Assembly (NCBI GenBank): GCA_023425285.1 | Contig: JAFACY010000017.1 | Coordinates: 1 to 5,926, forward strand | DNA length: 5,926 bases | Origin: Bacillota bacterium | Lineage (GTDB): Bacteria; Bacillota; Clostridia; Tissierellales; Sedimentibacteraceae | Direction: 5' to 3' | Shown here: piece after piece, positions 5,097-5,926 of the stretch | Layout: every line of letters begins with the position of its first letter | Position numbering within the stretch: position 1 is the first letter of the stretch | Made by a program: the position numbers and the translations under genes | The notes under the pieces: model-generated | Databases searched by the model: none | The model's input: the letters and a program-made list of their open reading frames with translations, nothing else | What the model was told of the DNA's origin: nothing

Positions 5097-5926
5097 ATTT
5101 AATCCTTAACACCTTTCTTGCCAATGAAATGAAAGGCATGAACAAAACACCCTCCATTTCTTTTTTCACAACCTTTAGCTGCTTCCTTATTTCAATATTC
5201 TGAGGACAGTGTTTTTCGCACTTGCCGCACTCCGTACACTTGGATGCAAAGGCAGGCTCCGCAGAAAATCCGCCCACCGTCTGTATATATTTCCATCTCG
5301 AATTTTTATAATTGAGAAGATACTTATCATTTAAAGCTGTAAAGCATCCCGGTATGTTGACGCCGTATGGACAGGGCATGCAGTACCCGCAGCTTGTGCA
5401 TGGAACTTTGGTTTTATTTATCATGATATCCTTGACTTCGTCAAAAATCCTGAGCTCTTCAACCGTTAGAGAATTGGGTCTCGCATTATCTCCAATCCTT
5501 ACATTTTCATTCAGCTGCTCAATGCTGTTCATTCCTGACAAAATCACATCCACCTCTTTATGATTCCATATCCATCTCAGAGCCCATTCGGCAGCTGATC
5601 TGTCTTCATCATATCCCTTGAATTTTTTCATAACCTCATCCGGTAAATTATTTACCAGCCTGCCTCCCCGGAGGGGCTCCATAATAATTACCGGTATACC
5701 CATTTCATATGCTAAAATCAAGCCTGACTTCGTTGCCTGATTATTTTCATCAAGATAATTGTACTGTATCTGGCAAAATTCCCAGGGATACGCCTTTACA
5801 ATCAATTCAAAATCCTGCTTGCTGCCGTGAAAAGAAAAACCTATGTTTTTTATGGTTCCCTTTTCTTTTTCCTCCTCCAGCCATTCCATAACACCGAGAC
5901 TCACCATCTTATCGTGCATGGGCTTA
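5095..5926 (-). CDS. Iron-sulfur aldo/keto reductase (COG1453-like), C-terminal part; start lies beyond the window
   Basis: The reading frame stays open to the right edge. KP codons precede the first ATG (5919), and VMEWLEEEKEKGTIKNIGFSFHG is mid-protein family sequence, so 5919 is not the true start. About 276 C-terminal residues are visible; complete relatives have about 370-380. Numbering from the 5919 codon, the second half of the aldo/keto barrel (GIPVIIMEPLRGGRL at 74-88, and VDVILSGMNSIEQLNEN at 123-139) is followed by a ferredoxin-like domain. That domain has C174, C177, C180, C183-P and C228, C231, C234, C238-P, two [4Fe-4S] motifs (CxxCxxCxxCP and CxxCxxCxxxCP). The family reduces or oxidises carbonyl/alcohol substrates with NAD(P)H, and the clusters may couple this to ferredoxin-level electrons in anaerobes. 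The actual substrate is unknown. The barrel's catalytic Asp-Tyr-Lys-His residues lie outside the window. Confidence 0.92.
   Translation of the reverse strand, partial: KPMHDKMVSLGVMEWLEEEKEKGTIKNIGFSFHGSKQDFELIVKAYPWEFCQIQYNYLDENNQATKSGLILAYEMGIPVIIMEPLRGGRLVNNLPDEVMKKFKGYDEDRSAAEWALRWIWNHKEVDVILSGMNSIEQLNENVRIGDNARPNSLTVEELRIFDEVKDIMINKTKVPCTSCGYCMPCPYGVNIPGCFTALNDKYLLNYKNSRWKYIQTVGGFSAEPAFASKCTECGKCEKHCPQNIEIRKQLKVVKKEMEGVLFMPFISLARKVLRIK

Noticed and set aside
5917..5919. ATG at 5919 as the start of the aldo/keto reductase
   Set aside because: The frame remains open to the window edge and the sequence at this point is typical of the middle of the barrel, so the gene is simply cut off.
1..5926. 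CRISPR array, tRNA, rRNA, insertion sequence or phage genes
   Set aside because: No regularly spaced repeats, cloverleaf-like segments, transposase motifs or terminal inverted repeats were seen on either strand.

Overview
The window looks like chromosomal DNA from a low-GC Gram-positive anaerobe, most likely a member of the Clostridia. The support is AT-rich intergenic DNA, strong GGAGG-type ribosome binding sites, U-tract terminators, a TTGACA/TAAAAT promoter, a Bacillus-type LexA-like box, and an aldo/keto reductase with a ferredoxin-type C-terminal domain, a type common in anaerobes. The species cannot be named from the sequence alone.

Layout from left to right. (1) Positions 1-362, minus strand: the first 120 residues of a sodium-coupled dicarboxylate/sulfate (DASS/SLC13) transporter. 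Its upstream region carries a close match to a sigma-54 (-24/-12) promoter. (2) 592-618: a minus-strand terminator. (3) 636-2267, minus: a membrane-anchored GGDEF-EAL cyclic-di-GMP enzyme with both active-site signatures intact. (4) 2268-2496: a divergent promoter region. (5) 2497-3744 and 3757-4485, plus: a two-gene operon of a radical SAM protein with a C-terminal helix-hairpin-helix and a DUF4130 protein. I recognise these as the linked families TIGR03916 and TIGR03915, both annotated as putative DNA modification or repair proteins of unknown reaction. (6) 4601-5050, plus: a small secreted CAP/SCP-domain protein. (7) 5056-5096: a bidirectional terminator. (8) 5095-5926, minus: the C-terminal part of an iron-sulfur aldo/keto reductase that runs off the window.

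The most interesting part is 2396-3744 and the gene after it. The radical SAM/DUF4130 operon has a near-consensus extended -10 promoter. A LexA-like box overlaps the -35, a perfect 13-bp dyad fills the spacer, and a 9-bp direct repeat flanks the box. Together these suggest a tightly repressed, perhaps DNA-damage-inducible, operon of unknown chemistry acting on DNA or nucleotides. No uracil-DNA glycosylase domain, the usual fusion partner of DUF4130 in other bacteria, is present here.

The second point of interest is the transporter's probable sigma-54 promoter, which would put anion uptake under an enhancer-binding activator. The other genes (c-di-GMP enzyme, CAP protein, reductase) appear to be independent single-gene units rather than parts of one system.
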